A DNA stretch of 64,000 nt from Paralithodes platypus (GCA_032716605.1 CM064509.1:37853921-37917920), one strand, 5' to 3'; positions 20,892 through 31,730 are shown, counted from the stretch's first letter. The notes: generated by a model not told the origin, from the letters alone. A program made the numbers and translations.

Positions 20892-21083
20892 GTGCTAGGC
20901 TATTAGCCTATCCTAACCTAGTATATGGGTGGGGGCCGCCCCCACACCCCCGCTGGTTGGATACCGGTACTGGCTGAAAAACTTGTTTTTACAGCAGGCC
21001 CTATACAGTACAGTATATGTATTTTAGCGTTTTTTGTTTTTTGTTTTGTTTTTCTCTCTCTCCCTTATAATACATTTCAGCTC
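20479..21083. other. Family G fragments and a T-run
   Basis: GTGGGGGCAGC(T/C)ACCCCCACA-type hairpins at about 20810-20835 and 20925-20950 are family G core pieces. A 20-30 nt T-run lies at 20861-20887. AACTTGGCTCGGG and CCCGAGCCAA near 20610-20680 form a small hairpin. No gene. Confidence 0.5.
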
Positions 21084-21509
21084 TTAACCCTTTCTCTGCG
21101 GGGTGTTTTGGCTATTTAGGGCATATTCAGGCACTCCTGAATGATAACTCAAGCATCTGCATTAAATGAACTGTATTCTGCCGAAAACTAGGCGAAAATA
21201 GCTTCAAAATGAGACCAGAACGGGCCCCGTACGTGGTCTGGTTCACCCGCAGCGGTGCTAGTGAAACGTGGGAAACTCGCTATTTGGTAGCAGCTCGCTT
21301 GGCTACATTGTTGTGAGACACAGAGAGAGACCCGCGCGAGACACAGTCTACCTCAGTGAGCCACTCGCTGCTCTGAGGGTCGGAGGTAGGCCCCTCACAC
21401 TCCCGCCCACTGACACTCTATTTTTACGTTTTTTACAGGCTTTTAAAACCTGGAAATTGCTGTAACTTGCCAGGACGTTCCAGAATGTCACCCGCAGCGA
21501 AAGGGTTAA
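21084..21509. mobile_element. TTAA-flanked MITE, family T3
   Basis: Ends TTAACCCTTTCTCTGCGGGG and (other strand) TTAACCCTTTCGCTGCGGGT. 426 bp with TTAA at both sides. A partial inverted copy is at 31316-31620 (ATCTGCATTAAATGAACTGT, AGCTTCAAAATGAGACCAGA, CGCGCGAGACAC blocks). No ORF of note. Confidence 0.85.
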
Positions 21510-21984
21510 TGACATATATAGCAATGATGTATATGCTCTACCGGGCCTTTTAGGCCTAAAAAGATCGATGGGGTAGCTGTTGGTCCAAAACATCAGTATA
21601 ATCTAACTTAGCCTACCCATTATCCATCAATCGGAAGATACGGTGGCAAATGATGTCATTTATTGGGTGAATCGCGCTTTTACAGTAGGTGAGGGTAGGC
21701 CTAATCGTGGGGTAAATTGGAGGGACGGATGTAGGCCTAGTCTCCGGGCATACGGTCATGTTTACATAGGTTGATCGGGACGATCGCTGTAGTTAGTTCG
21801 CGTCAATTTTGACGGCGATTTTTTTTCAGTTATTTGCCCCCTGCTGGCAATATATATATAATATAATGATGACAATATGTCATGTGGGGGGGGGGAGGAG
21901 GTCCAGGGGTCAGGGCCCCTTAACATATTGTATCCAACCGTCCAACGGCAGTCAAAATAGACGCATCCAATAAAATGCAAGTAC

Positions 21985-22665
21985 ATGCGGATTGGGACAA
22001 GCAAGATACACAAGGTAGGATACAGTATGTATGAAGCTATGGAGGAAGTGAATGCAGAAAAGGATATAGGAGTAGTGATAGACAATAAGTTAAATTTCTC
22101 AGAACATTTAGCAGAAAAGATAAACAAAGTCAATAGAATTGTAGGGCTGATAAGGAGGACATTTGTGTCACTTGACGAAGAAATCTTCAGGCATCTCTAT
22201 ACAGCGCTGGTTAGGCCGCACCTGGAATATGCGAACCAGGTGTGGGTTCCATATATGGTAAAGGATATAGAAGCAGAGGAGAGCTAGCAAGCTAGTACCA
22301 ACGTTGAAGAACGCGGGCTATGAGCAGAGGTTGAGGACACTGGGACTTCCGACACTGGCATACAGGAGAAAGAGAGGGGATATGATAGAGACTTTTAAGA
22401 TAGTGTCAGGAAAGTATGATGAGGATGTGTGTGAAGGTATCTTCTTGATGCGGGAGGGAACAAGAACGAGAGGACACTCTAAGAAAATTTACAAAGAAAG
22501 AAATAGGCTTGAAAAGGCAAAGAACTCATTTTGTGATAGTGGTAAATGAGTGGAACGCACTGCCCCAGTATGTAGTCGATTCCGTATCAATAAGGAAGTT
22601 TGAAAGTAATCTTGATAATGCATGGGGAAGACAAGATTTGAAGTTTGATTATAAAGCAAAAATAC
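21985..22665 (+). pseudogene. CR1/L2-like LINE C-terminal fragment
   Basis: EKDIGVVIDNKLNFSEHLAE, VNRIVGLIRRTFVSL, YTALVRPHLEYANQVWVPY, then LRTLGLPTLAYRRKRGDMIE, TFKIVSGKYDE and VVNEWNALPQYVVD. Two breaks are visible: a stop at 22285-22287 and a frameshift near 22540. It is the same family as 6905-7960. No catalytic RT motif. Confidence 0.82.
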
Positions 22666-22728
22666 AGAATAGTAAAAATTTTGTGTCTGCTGCCGCCAAC
22701 ACCGTGAATGACCGCAGTAGTGCAAGTA

Positions 22729-23233
22729 CAGTAATTACTCCAATTTTGCGACCGAGACCCCAAAAATGCAATTTTTGATGAAAACCTAATTTTGCGATGT
22801 AACTCTACTTTTGCGGGTGACGCCATAAGAAAGTGGGGCTCTCCGCACTAGTTTTCGGGGGGGGAGGGGTGGCCGGGTCGTGACGTCAGCCGACGTCACA
22901 ACCCAAGCTCTGTATCCTTCCGCTTACAAACGTTATCTCTCCAGTCTCGCAATACTGTAAATGCTCAATTGCTCATTTAATTTGATTTTCTCAAGGATGA
23001 TGATAATGTCTTATGTTTTTCTGTATTTTTCTTTATTGTGGGATGTATAATTACATTTATGTGTGTACAAACAAAGCAAATAAATTACGGAAATCACGAA
23101 AAATTGGCCCGTCATTGATGAAATGTCGACCATATTCATTTTTCCCCATAAGGTTAGTTAATCCAATTTTGAGAATTCCACTTTTGCGGCCCGCAATGTC
23201 GACCAATTTCTCGCAAAATTTGGGTAAGCACTG
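22729..23233. mobile_element. TA-flanked MITE, 505 bp
   Basis: Ends CAGTAATTACTCCAATTTTG and (other strand) CAGTGCTTACCCAAATTTTG with TA at 22727-22728 and 23234-23235. Further inward both arms repeat GCGA and CAATTTTT/CAAAAGTGG-type words. Tc1/mariner or pogo-like by termini. No transposase. Confidence 0.82.
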
Positions 23234-23586
23234 TACTGGCACTGAGCTGGATACACAGGCCTAGTTTACCTTTTTCCAGAGGATATACTGTAAGAAATGT
23301 AGTGATGTCACGTTCGGGTAATGTTATACCGTACAGTATCTCAATTCTGATTGGCTAATAAACATCATCGAATGAGAGATAGAGCGTTCAAGTTTCAGGA
23401 AGAGCCCATAAATGTACAAACAAAGGTGTTGATCATTTGATGGCCGCCGTGGCTTGGCCCGCCCAGCTGAGGAAACTGAAATTTTAAAGGGGATTGAAAA
23501 AAGGGGAGACAAAATTAGAAAAGTAGCACTTATCTGCGCATCTGTAAGCTAACTTGAGTAAGGTAAGCGCAAAAAAAAAAAATGGA

Positions 23587-23815
23587 TGGATGTAGTTACC
23601 GGGTGTACCACTACCGACATACAACATAAATCATCTATAAATACTTATAATAAAATAAATACTTATAAATCTATAATACTAGGTTAGGTTAGGTTGTTTG
23701 GTTAGGGTAATGTATTTTTGTATCCAAAGGCAGTCAAAATAGACGGGAACATGATGGTGAGCGTCCGCGTAGGGTAAACAAGACGGGCGGTACACCCGGT
23801 AACTACATTCTTGCC
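23587..23815. mobile_element. MITE family G copy
   Basis: Ends GATGTAGTTACCGGGTGTAC and (other strand) GAATGTAGTTACCGGGTGTA. The core has CACTACCGACATACAACATA and TACTAGGTTAGGTTAGGTTG, matching the palindromic copy at 9881-13259. No ORF. Confidence 0.78.
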
Positions 23816-23971
23816 AAAAAGAAAATTCCATAGACAGGAATCCCATAATAGAGGAGTTGTTATTTTATAGAACACCCCAGCTGTTATACTTGCTCCCTGC
23901 TGGCAATATATATAATGATGCCAATAAGTCCTGGGCCATTTTTATTACCTACAACCATGATGACTATTGAG

Positions 23972-23976
<5 letters not shown>

Positions 23977-24014
<38 letters not shown>
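23977..24014. repeat. Poly(T) run
   Basis: About 38 consecutive T, preceded by GACTATTGAGCAAA. It could be the poly(A) tail of a - strand retroposon, but no recognisable retroposon body adjoins it. Confidence 0.8.
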
Positions 24015-24280
24015 CTCCATCCATCACATTAGGCTACCCATCAAATGTACGTGTGCAATTTTGTGAAAATCAATTGAACAGTTTAGTACTGTAGTTTCTT
24101 GACGGACGACGACGACAGACATTTTGGCCGACAGTATACGGGGAGGGGGAGTAATTAGATAGATCAGTACAGTAACATCCCTTTTATACAAAATAATTCA
24201 AATATTTAATCACTTCAGTTTACCAAAATTATTCCTATCCCTATTTTTCACAAATGTTCACTAATTTAGCCTCGGAGTGC

Positions 24281-24730
24281 TTAACCCTCCAGCCTCGGCT
24301 ATGTACTGTATTCTATAAATATTCACCGAAACCCGGGGGATTTGGCCGAAAAAACGTCTCGCCTAGGCTACCGTATCTTTGTTATTTTAACTGCTTCTGC
24401 ATTCCTGCGCATCCCCAAGCGTAGATGTGTTTTCGTATCTGTAGAATGGCGTTGAGTAGAGCTCTCCAAGTCAACTGGCTCAGTTGTGATGACAATTTCC
24501 GTGGAGAGAACTTTGTAGCGATGTCAGCCATATTAGCCACTTTTCAATACTGAAATGACAACATACAGCCACACAAGAACAAACTACGACTCTCCTTCTT
24601 GTGTTCGGAGGTGCGCGGCGTCGGGCCAACCGGCTGTGTTTATATGCGTCGGATGGCCGCCTTTCAAAACAAGCTTACATGCTTTCAAGCTGCCGGAGCC
24701 TCAGCGCCCTTCCGGGGTCCGCGGGCCGCG
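24281..24730 (+). mobile_element. TTAA MITE family T4, right-truncated copy
   Basis: It starts TTAACCCTCCAGCCTCGGCT and runs through ACGTCTCGCCTAGGCTACCG, GGCGTTGAGTAGAGCTCTCC and GTTGTGATGACAATTTCC. It is collinear with the complete copy at 47074-47562, but the right TTAA end is missing. Together with 24852-25751 it makes an inverted pair. Confidence 0.8.
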
Positions 24731-24772
24731 TTTGTAATGGGTGCCTCAGAGCCCAAATTGCCTTAATGTAAA

Positions 24773-24792
24773 CGCCCCCCCCCCCCCCCCCT
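24773..24792. repeat. Poly(C) run
   Basis: About 18 C in a row between the two inverted T4 copies. Such runs are assembly- and polymerase-prone, so the exact length is doubtful. Confidence 0.8.
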
Positions 24793-24851
24793 GAAGTAGA
24801 CAGAGCTTGACTTAGATGATAATTTAAAGTTAAGACAGCCTTGAAATGGTT

Positions 24852-25751
24852 TTAACCCTTACTGCCCGGGTCTCAGTGTGGCAGGACACCACGAAATAAG
24901 GGCAGGTGCCCGGGTGTCCTGTTACTAGGCAGTAAGCTTTCAAGCCTATTCAGCTTGGTCTGAAGCCGTGCGTGCAACGCATGTAAACAAAGCCGATCGT
25001 TGCGTCACCGCACCTCCGAAAACAATGAGACGTCGGATCAATGTTATTGTTGTGACGTCAGACGAAATTAGTGTCTGAAAAGCTCTGATATTGTCAACAT
25101 CACGGCAAAATTCGCTCCACGGAAATCGTCATCACAACTGAACCAGTTGACTTTTAGAGAGCTCTACTCAACGCCAGTCTACAGATTGGAAACCGCACTA
25201 CGTTTATAGATGCGTGGGAAATTTCTAGCAGTTAAACTAAGCAAAAATACGGTAGCCTAGGCCTAGACGTTTTTCGGCCAGATCGCCCGGGTAGCCCACA
25301 CTGTTCTTCGGAGATACAGCCCGGGCCAGGAGGGTTGTTGTTGTTCCCCAAGCTGCCTGGCCGAACAGCCCCAAGGCCCCGAGCAAAGCCAAGGCCATAA
25401 CCGAGCGCCCCCACAGAACCCTCCCCGCCGACCACAATAAAGCCTGGGTGACTGAAGCCACTCCATGGCGGGGAGCTGAGGAGGGCGCGGAAACGCCCGG
25501 GAAACCAAAGCCCCACCCACGGCCCTGTGCCCCTCAGCAATTATGAAGAGAAAGTTGAGGGGCAAAGGAAAAATGTGACGCTTTGACTTCCAATCTTGGT
25601 AAATTGGGAGGTCAATCCACGGAAGAGACGCCGTCACTTGAGATCTAGAAAATATATAAGTAAAAGGAACAGTCAGAGTAAGCTATGGGTATGGCAGAGA
25701 TCGCTCAGTTCTCACTCTGATAGACCAGCCCATCACCACAAGGAGGGTTAA
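24852..25751 (-). mobile_element. TTAA MITE family T4, reverse copy containing a SINE
   Basis: Left TTAACCCTTACTGCCCGGG; the right end is AGGAGGGTT followed by AA, giving TTAA at 25748-25751. CGGTAGCCTAGGCCTAGACG and AGAGAGCTCTACTCAACGCC match T4 in reverse. The SINE at 25337-25740 is inserted four bases before the MITE end and duplicates AGGAGGGTT. Confidence 0.85.
25337..25740 (-). mobile_element. (AAC)n SINE with 9-bp target-site duplication
   Basis: AGGAGGGTT at 25328-25336 and 25741-25749 brackets it. On its own strand it ends GGCCAGGCAGCTTGGGGAAC and (AAC)n. It lacks the first ~110 bp of the complete copy at 26448-26966, so it is 5'-truncated. Apparent ORFs on both strands are shadows of SINE sequence. 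Confidence 0.9.
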
Positions 25752-26380
25752 ATACATTGATGACTACATATTTAGCTCTACTTAGAGGGACCCTCGTATA
25801 TCTGTAAAACTCGCTTATCTTAAATTTCAAGACATGATTTTTGGATAAAAAGGTGGTGTACTGTAGTATGTATACACTGTACCATAGTTCTTAACTTCTT
25901 TCTATAGGCTACTAAGAATCCCAGTAGAATTTTTTTTATTCTGCTGGGGCCTTGTTTTCCCAACTAAATTTTGATTCAAGGTCGGAGGGAATGGTGGATG
26001 GGGAGAGAGCCCTGTACTTTGCTGTCTTTACCTTCCACTTTATTAAGTCCAGAACTCCTAGTTGGGACCACAAGGTCTGTGTATCTATGTAACTCTCCCC
26101 CTTGGAAAAACTTTTGGTTTATCCAGAATAAGAAAAGTAATACAAGCGGCAATATTTGGCAGAGGCACAAACACTCCTACATTGTATGGCCTTTGGCCCT
26201 AAATTATATACTAATAAAATTCCCCATAGTACTGTACTGTACTGTACTGTACTGTATAAGACTTTTGCTCAACATTTTCCCAAAGCGTAAAATATATTGG
26301 ATCTGCTCATTTCATTGAGTCAGAAAATTCTCCAAGAAACGTTCTTGTCTTACATACCCCGTTATATTTTTTTCAGATTA
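25752..26380. other. No confident feature; (GTACT)n microsatellite
   Basis: Unassigned AT-rich sequence. A (GTACT)n run of about five units is at 26229-26256. A + frame at 25971-26318 has no recognisable domain. Confidence 0.5.
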
Positions 26381-26389
26381 GCAAGTTTG

Positions 26390-27140
26390 AATGCTGATGT
26401 GATGGTGTGCTGAACTGGAGCCAACATGAACTCAAGCGGTTGGGTATGTTGTTGTTGTTGTTCCCCCCCAAGCTGCCTGGCCGAACAGCCCCAAGGCCCA
26501 GAGCAAGGCCAAGGCCATAACCGAGCGCCCCCACAGAACCCTCCCTGCCGACCACAATAAAGCCTGGGTGACCGAAGTCACTCCATGGCGGGGAGCTGAG
26601 GAGGGTGCGGAAACACCCGGGAAACCAAAGCCCCACCCAGGGCCCTGTGCCCCTCAGCAATTATGAAGAGAAAGTTGAGGGGCAAAGGAAAAATGTGATG
26701 CTTTGGCTTCCAATCTTGGTAGATTGGGAGGTCAATCCACGGAAGAGACGCCGTCACTTGAGATCTAGAAAATATATAAGTAAAAGGAACAGTCAGAGTA
26801 AGCTATGGGTATGGCAGAGATCGCTCAGTTCTCACTCTGATAGACCAGCCAATCACCACATGACTAGAACCCAATACTCTCAGCATCAGCTAGGAAAGGC
26901 CCTAGAAAGCCGCCGTTGTTGGGGGGATAGCTCCCCTATTTCAACCCCTTTCAGGGTTGAGCACCCGCGGTTGGGTATTAGGAGTACCGGTATCGGCAAC
27001 GAAATGCACAAAAGCAGACTTGGTTTGGTTTGTTAAGGCATGTGGAGAGGATGGATGATCAAAATTGGGTAAAGAGTTGAAGTCTGATTGTGGATTTAGC
27101 TGTAGAAGGTAGACATAAGATGTGGGATTTAATTCAGTCA
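26390..27140 (+). pseudogene. RTE-like LINE C-terminal fragment, split by a SINE
   Basis: Left of the SINE, GVLNWSQHELKRLG; right of it, GIRSTGIGNEMHKSRLGLV, then after a frameshift RHVERMDDQNWVK. This matches the LINE at 58215-62500 (DELRRRLGIKSISEVMRTSRLG, YGHVERMDEQNWVKK). The SINE occupies 26448-26966. Frameshifts and stops make it non-functional. Confidence 0.75.
26448..26966 (-). mobile_element. Full-length (AAC)n-tailed SINE, 519 bp, 12-bp target-site duplication
   Basis: GCGGTTGGGTAT occurs at 26436-26447 and 26967-26978. On its own strand it starts GGGTGCTCAACCCTGAAAGG, passes GGGTTCTAGTCATGTGGTG (a weak B-box-like GGTTCTAGTC), AGCTTACTCTGACTGTTCC and CACAGGGCCCTGGGTGG, and ends GGCCAGGCAGCTTGGGG plus (AAC)n. 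It has no protein. Other copies are at 5222, 25337, 40500/41856, 44895 and 46458. Pol III origin is plausible but the A box is not clear. Confidence 0.9.
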
Positions 27141-27884
27141 CAGGTATATTTATGATTTGAAAGCTAATTTTATACTCATTGGACCTACCTTCCTACCGGT
27201 ATCTAGTGTCACCTATTGTAGGGTTCACCACTTCTAGTGGCACCGACGAGTGTGCCGCCCCTCATTCTAGGTGGTGTATTCTTATTAGAATTAGGAAAGA
27301 TGCTGCTGTGGGATAGGCCCTCTAGTGTCTTGAAATACAACCATTCCACAATATTTATACCAGGTACATGTCTTGGCAACTGTACTTCAATCTGATATCA
27401 AATCTTGACAAGCCCTGAACAAGGCTGTCTGGAATACCACCATTATGACAGGAGACTGAAAGAAACTTCAAGAATTTACCTTTCATAATTTAAGGCTACC
27501 AATGAAGAAAACAATTATGATATCAGTTCCGGGTAGTCAGTACTGTATGTTACGTATAATGAGCTTCCCTCGCCAACTGTTATAATTTCTGTATTCTCAC
27601 CTCCATAGAGAAAATACTGTATAACCTCCCTCCCCCTGTTTTTTGTGTATGAAGGAGACAAAAGGCAATGCTGTCTGTAACAGGGGTTGCTTCCAATGTT
27701 GAAGCAGTGATAGGAAGCTAAATTCAAGGTACGTTAGAGTCAAAATATCTGGATACGTGGAGCTTGAATCAGTCTAAGTCATAGGAGGAGGGAAAGATAG
27801 ATTGAGGGAGAGAGTTCCAGAGTGTACCGGTACTTGTCAAGTACAAGAAAGACAGGGAAAATCTGTTCACTCTTGGGTTAGAGA
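27141..27884. other. No confident feature
   Basis: Unassigned sequence. GTACCGGTA words and short frames occur, but no domain, repeat partner or splice structure is visible. Confidence 0.4.
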
Positions 27885-28890
27885 GTTGGACAGAATAGGG
27901 GTGGCAATGTATTTAAAGGCGAGTGCCGTCCACTCTGTATGGGAGGAGGTATACACTGAAAGAGCTCTGAAGAACACTGATTATTGTAATAGCGGTAGAA
28001 GAGTAAGAGAGATGCAACATTATTGTAATAGCGGTAGAAGAGTAAGAGAGATGCAACATTATTGTAATAGCGGTAGAAGAGTAAGAGAGATGCAACATTG
28101 TAATAGCGGTAGAAGAGTAAGAGAGATGCAACATTGTAATAGCGGTAGAAGAGTAAGAGAGATGCAACATTGTAATAGCGGTAGAAGAGTAAGAGAGATG
28201 CAACATTGTAATAGCGGTAGAAGAGTAAGAGAGATGCAACATTGTAATAGCGGTAGAAGAGTAAGAGAGATGCAACATTGCGGTGTGTGAGTTGATGAGA
28301 CAAAATGCTTTTGACTGTACCCTCCTTTCGAGAAGTGCAGTATGGGTGGAATCTCCCCAAGCTTGCGAACAGTACCGGTACTCGATACATGGGCGCACTG
28401 TGCCCCTGTGTGGTAGTAAAGAGAGCCCACCCAACTTCTGGAGTGGTGATATGAACTTTCCAAGAAAGATCAGAAAAAGAGACACCAAGAGTATTGAGAG
28501 TAGACGAAGGGTTGATTTGTGTGTTGTTGAATAGTAAAGGATTGTCGTGTGGAAGATTGTAACAGGTAGCCTAAATACATAGATGGAGAAATAGGGTTTT
28601 GGAAGCAATGAAAGTAACAAGAATTTCTCGCCCCCAATCGGAAATAATTGACAGAGAAGATAAGCGTGCTATGGCCTCATCACGTGAGTTTTGGAGTGAT
28701 TGCATTGTGAACCGCAGCTATGGAACGGCCAGTAACAAATTTAGAAATATAGGCACAGACAGAGGAATAGAAGTCAAAGGAGGGTAGTTTGCAAAGAAAT
28801 TATTTGTGCCAGACTCTATAGAAAAGGTCTCACCGAACGGAAAGAGGATGACCCAGATTTAGCAAGATAAGAAAGATCACCAGTAGTGTT
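27885..28890 (-). pseudogene. Jockey-like LINE fragment with an in-frame minisatellite
   Basis: Read on the - strand from the right: FYRVWHK and KLPSFDFYSSVCAYIS (RT finger region, frames broken), NNTQINPSSTLNTLGVSFSD and LSWKVHI (thumb), IEYRYCSQAWGDSTHTALLE and QSKAFCLINS, then the repeat NVASLLLFYRYY eight times, then CSSELFQCIPPPIQ. The intact LINE at 48692-51694 has the same order with a single RRNVASLALFYRYF. No catalytic YADD remains. A T4 MITE at 28893 separates it from a further piece at 29535-29712. Confidence 0.82.
27982..28278 (-). repeat. Minisatellite, 3 x 39 bp plus 5 x 36 bp, inside LINE coding sequence
   Basis: Eight near-perfect units contain GTAATAGCGGTAGAAGAGTA on the + strand. 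The first three carry an extra TAT. Both lengths are multiples of three, so three frames stay open across the array on the coding strand. On that strand the unit encodes NVASLLLFYRYY(N), a segment present once in intact LINE copies. Confidence 0.95.
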
Positions 28891-28892
28891 GT

Positions 28893-29380
28893 TTAACCCT
28901 CTCACCACGGAAGGGCTCTTGAACGCCCATAAAAAAGCATATAACAGGTACCCGGATGGTCTCTTGAACGCCCAGTGGTTGAAAGCCTGTGAGCTTCGTG
29001 TGCGAGGCGTCGGTCCGACGCATGTAAACAACAGCCGGCTGGACCGTCGCCCCGCATCTCCGGCCACAAGAAGGAGAGCGTCGCTTGTTCGTGTGTGCCT
29101 GTATGTTGTTGTTAAGTATCGAAAAGTGGTGTAAAGTGGCTGTTTTGGCCATAAAGTTATCTCCAATGAAATCATCATCACAGCACAACCAGTTGACTTA
29201 GAGAGCTCTACTTAATGCCATTCTACAGGTAAATAACACAGCTACGCTTGGGGATGCGCGGGAATGCGGGAAGCAGTCTGATTAACGAATATACGGTAGC
29301 CTAGCCTAGACGTTTTTCGGCCAAAACACCCGGGTTTCGAGGAATATATATATAATACATAGCCGGGGCTGGAGGGTTAA
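28893..29380 (-). mobile_element. TTAA MITE family T4
   Basis: TTAA at 28893-28896 and 29377-29380, 488 bp, the same length as the copy at 47074-47562 (489 bp). It carries AGAGAGCTCTACTTAATGCC, CGGTAGCCTAGCCTAGACG and GGGATGCGCGGGAATGC. It is inserted between pieces of an antisense Jockey-like LINE. Confidence 0.85.
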
Positions 29381-29534
29381 GGAAACCATACTGGCGATCT
29401 GAAAGAAGATTATGGACTTACATACATACATAAATTTAAAGACCAAGTGCTTCACACGAAGTACGGTTCCGGTCTCACGTCCTATGCTCACAAATGCTTA
29501 AGAAATTTTTAATTAAGAGTAGATTTTTAAAACT

Positions 29535-29712
29535 TTAGAAATCCAAGAAATGAGAGCAATTGGACGATAGATGGAGAGTTCAACGCGGCCCCCCTTCTGT
29601 TGAACAGGTTGAATAAGGGCAAACTTCCAGCAAGAAGGGGAGATGTTAGAGGAAAGCAGAGACAAAATAGTTTGCCTAGGCAGGGAATCAGCATGGAAGC
29701 AGATTTTTTGTT
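29535..29712 (-). pseudogene. Jockey-like LINE, RT N-terminal motif piece
   Basis: On the - strand: PSCWKFALIQPVQQKG followed by IYRPIALIS, the conserved W-K-x-A-x-x-x-P-x-x-K-G ... N/IYRPIA motif at the start of the reverse transcriptase. It lies upstream, in LINE order, of the pieces at 27885-28890, so the T4 MITE probably landed in one LINE copy. Confidence 0.72.
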
Positions 29713-30076
29713 TACAACAGGACTAACACCATATGGTTCATACAGTCAAGTATGTTAGAAGTATTCACGAGTGTAACAGTACAGTACTAACATGTAAGGT
29801 AATTATTAAACAAAGTTGAGTAAAGAATCTAACTCCCCAAGTAAGGATCCGGTGCAGCAAAGTTGCAAACTGAATCAGTTCACTTCAGGTCCAATAAAGG
29901 AAACTGTTAGTACCACTTGGGCTGTTGTATCATCTGCCAGTTAAATCATAACAGTAGTCAGAGCAGTTGTGCTCAATGGTGGTCAGACATTCATGGTTGT
30001 GTCTGCTAAATCAGACATAATTACTCAGATTTATATGTAGCACAAGTTTCATTGAAATTATTTGTTCCTATTGCTA
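29713..30076. other. No confident feature
   Basis: Unassigned sequence with no open frame of note, no repeat partner and no motif that I recognise. Confidence 0.4.
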
Positions 30077-30175
30077 TTATCCGGCTTATCCGGCCGGATA
30101 AGATAACTGTCCGGCCAGATACCAGATACCGGATAATTGCAATATCCGGCCGGATATATTATCCGGTGCACCCCT
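30077..30175 (-). mobile_element. Terminal fragment of a hAT-like element
   Basis: On the - strand it begins AGGGGTGCACCGGATAATAT and contains repeated TATCCGGCCGGATA motifs. A CAGRGGTGCA-type terminus with subterminal palindromes is a common feature of hAT elements. Only one end is present, followed by a (TA)n run. Family assignment is from the terminus only. Confidence 0.55.
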
Positions 30176-30187
30176 ATATATATATAT

Positions 30188-31165
30188 ATAGTAGTTGTTA
30201 GAGTAGGAAATGGTGAGAGTTGAGTGAATGGTTTCAGGTAAATGTAGGTTTACAACAGGGTTGTGTAATAACACCATGGCTGTTTAATAGGTTTATGGAT
30301 GGTGAGGTGAGGGAGGTGAAAATAAGAGCTATGGGAAGAGGATTGGGTTAATGGGTTAATAATGGTAGAGATTGGGAGTTGAATCAGTTGCTGTTCGCTG
30401 ATGACACAGCATTGGTGGCGGATTCTGAGGAGAAACTGCAGCGGGTAGTCAAGTAGTTTTGTGTGGTTTGTGGGAAGAGGAAACTGAAGGGGAACGTCAA
30501 TAAAAGTAAAGTAATGGTGTGTAATAGGGGAGAGCATAGGGTGAATCTAGATTGAGGCTGGATGGGGAAATATTGGAACAAGTAGAGTGTTTAAAATATC
30601 TAGGAGGAATGATAAGCAGGAGTGGAGGTATGGAAATGAAAGTAAAACAGAGTGTGTGTGAAGGAAGGAAGGTTTTCGGAGCAATGGGAAGTATGTGGAA
30701 GATGAGAAATCTCGGAATGAAAGTAAAAAGTGCAATGTATCAAGGAATTGTTGTGCCAACAGTGATGTATGGGGCTGAGATATGGGCTCTGAAGGAAAAG
30801 GAGAGAAGAAAGCTGGATGTGATGGAGATGAGCTTCTTGATGAGTATGTGTGGAGTTACTCGTAGAGACAGATTGAGGAATGAAGAGATACGTAGGAGAG
30901 TGGGACAGCAGGAACATTTATCGGCCAGAGTGGACAGAAGGGTGCTGAGCTGGTTTGGTCATGTTGAACGAACGGAAGATGAAAGTCTTACAAAGAGAAT
31001 ATGTGAGTCATATACAAGGAAAGATAGAAGGGCAGGATGATCCCCATTGAGATGGAGAGACTGTGTAAGACAAGCTTTGAATGATAAAGGAATGGCTATA
31101 GATTAGGCAAGGGAAGTGGTAATAAACAGGAATGAATGGAGAATGCTTGTGAATAGATGAGTGAA
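30188..31165 (+). pseudogene. LINE reverse transcriptase C-terminal half
   Basis: GLQQGCVITPWLFNRFMDG, then after a frameshift NQLLFADDTALVADSEEKLQ (catalytic FADD), KLKGNVNKSKVMVC, then the long frame 30552-31040 with VECLKYLGGMISRSGG, KSAMYQGIVVPTVMYGAEIW and DRRVLSWFGHVERTEDES, ending NRNEWRMLVNR. Stops near 30350, 30454 and 30554 inactivate it. The 5' part is missing. Related fragments are in the Oaz intron and at 34436-34894. Confidence 0.85.
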
Positions 31166-31179
31166 CACATGGTCATTTG

Positions 31180-31318
31180 GGGGAAGGGGTCAGGCACAAG
31201 TTGGACTAGATAATAGTCCATCAGGCGCCTGGCCAGGGGAGACTGTTTATATGAAGGGTGCGCCTGGAAGGGCTTCGCCGCATGTCTGCCTCCTGAGATC
31301 GGAACCTCTCCAGATGTC
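31180..31318 (-). repeat. Repeat family X, 3' part
   Basis: On the - strand GGAGAGGTTCCGATCTCAGG, GCAGACATGCGGCGAAG and TGGACTATTATCTAGTCC correspond to 55840-55975 of the longest X copy. Confidence 0.65.
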
Positions 31319-31620
31319 AGTGGGCGGGAGCGTGAGGGACCCACCTCCGACCCTCAGAGCACCGAGCGGCTCTCTGAGGGAGACGGTATCTCGCGCGGGT
31401 GTCTCACAACAGTGTTGCCGAGCGAGCGAGAGCTAATAATTAGCGGTTTTCCCGCATGTTTATGGCAACGCTGCGGGTGAACCCCACCACCTACGAAGCT
31501 CGTTCTGGTCTCATTTTGAAGCTATTTTCACCTAGTTTTTGGCAGAATACAGTTCATTTAATGCAGATGCTTGATTAATCATTCAGGAGTGCCTGAATAT
31601 GCCCTAAATAGTGCAAATAT
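31316..31620 (-). mobile_element. T3 MITE, partial copy
   Basis: The reverse complement shares AGCTTCAAAATGAGACCAGA, ATCTGCATTAAATGAACTGT, GAGGGTCGGAGGT and CGCGCGAGA with 21084-21509. No TTAA ends remain on either side. Confidence 0.72.
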
Positions 31621-31692
31621 AGATGTAGCCACGGTGTTAAGGTGTGCAGAAATATGGTAAAGTGCAAATAATGACTACAATATAATTATAAC

Positions 31693-31730
<38 letters not shown>

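Noticed and set aside
26605..27036. 143-residue ORF, also seen at 44798-45247 on the other strand
   Set aside because: It repeats wherever the 519-bp SINE occurs and has frame-breaking variants in other copies. It is SINE sequence, not a gene.
27982..28278. CRISPR-like array of regular repeats
   Set aside because: Units are contiguous with no unique spacers, and the sequence derives from LINE coding DNA in a eukaryotic context. It is a minisatellite.
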